The translations under genes were made by a program, and so were the position numbers. From Glandiceps talaboti (taxonomy: Eukaryota; Hemichordata; Enteropneusta; Spengelidae): a stretch of DNA of 35,500 nucleotides. The notes beneath the pieces are model-generated. The model had not been told where the DNA came from, ran no database searches, and was given only the letters and a program-made list of their open reading frames with translations. Of this stretch, positions 35,290-35,500 are shown piece by piece. The stretch is taken from the NCBI RefSeq assembly GCF_964340395.1, contig NC_135563.1, forward strand, positions 10,705,151 through 10,740,650, in the 5' to 3' direction. Every line of letters begins with the position of its first letter. Within the stretch, counting starts at the first letter, position 1.

Positions 35290-35478
35290 ACAGAACTCCA
35301 TGACATGTGATTGTAAGTATGGCGTACTTAGGATATTTGCATGAATGCTTGCAGTGTTCTCGGCAATCGTACTTCACGATCATTCATAGCTAGTGAAAGT
35401 GCAGCAGAAAACACTGCAAGCATACATGCAAATACCCCTGAGTACCCACACTGGAACCCACATGGCATGGGGTTCTGT
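35290..35478. mobile_element. Foldback family 6, copy 2
   Basis: The left arm (ACAGAACTCCATGACATGTG, GGATATTTGCATGAATGCTT, GCAGTGTTCT) and right arm (AACACTGCAAGCATACATGC, AAATACCCCTGAGTACCCAC, CATGGGGTTCTGT) are inverted copies with about 75-base arms and a 45-base centre. Same family as 26849-26992. Confidence 0.85.
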
Positions 35479-35500
35479 TATTAGTACAAATGTTTATCTG

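Larger units (their letters stand above)
24544..35500. other. Upstream of exon a: no recognisable gene
   Basis: The missing 5' exon(s) of INPP5F should lie in this direction, but I could not recognise the human N-terminal segments (initiator region, LLLAWNPICLGLVEG-type strand) here. The stretch holds the 46-bp satellite, two foldback families, a LINE 3' end, a dispersed repeat and large microsatellites. The parts 31140-32640 and 32900-33980 are AT-rich with nothing recognisable. Confidence 0.55.

Noticed and set aside
35054-35383. Minus-strand 109-codon open frame at the right end
   Set aside because: More than 80 codons of it overlap or adjoin the palindromic foldback element, and the protein matches nothing I recognise.

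Overview
The window looks like nuclear DNA from an invertebrate metazoan. It has one gene with many small exons, long AT-rich introns, GT/AG splice sites, abundant microsatellites (CAGA, CA, CT, GAAT, TATG), homopolymer G/C runs and many short foldback or MITE-like elements. There is no bacterial-type gene density. The species cannot be fixed from this sequence; a marine bilaterian (lophotrochozoan or invertebrate deuterostome) would fit, but that is only an inference.

One gene is recognisable. It lies on the minus strand, read from high to low coordinates, and is the orthologue of INPP5F (SAC2), a SAC-domain phosphoinositide 4-phosphatase. I reconstructed twelve coding exons from 24543 down to 1204, joined in consistent phase (1,824 coding bases, about 608 codons). 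They cover the N-terminal SAC-like region, the whole catalytic SAC core with the CX5R(T) P-loop, and the start of the region after the SAC domain. The extreme N-terminus (about 80 residues in the human protein) and the C-terminal half were not found. The 3' part must continue left of base 1. The 5' exon(s) lie either in the unannotated 24544-35500 stretch or beyond it.

The most unusual structure is at the catalytic exon (7290-7410). The 3' end of this exon, which carries the P-loop, is tandemly amplified together with its 5' splice site in a 75-bp, frame-preserving unit. This gives six in-frame P-loop copies, five perfect CAG|GTAAGT donors and a sixth variant donor. Two other exons of the same gene (ends at 10468 and 1204) also have decayed tandem copies of their exon end, donor and nearby intron, at about 170-bp and 66-bp periods.

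The introns and flank carry four tandem satellites (53, 86, 49 and 46 bp). The 46-bp satellite (about 24.70-26.32 kb) has a 322-bp higher-order period and appears to derive from the interior of a hAT-like MITE present as two dispersed copies at 19.3 and 21.5 kb. There are also several foldback or TIR element families, a LINE 3' end with the last codons of a reverse transcriptase, and a single good match to the bilaterian CTCF core motif at 24155-24169. No tRNA, rRNA, CRISPR array or second protein-coding gene could be supported.
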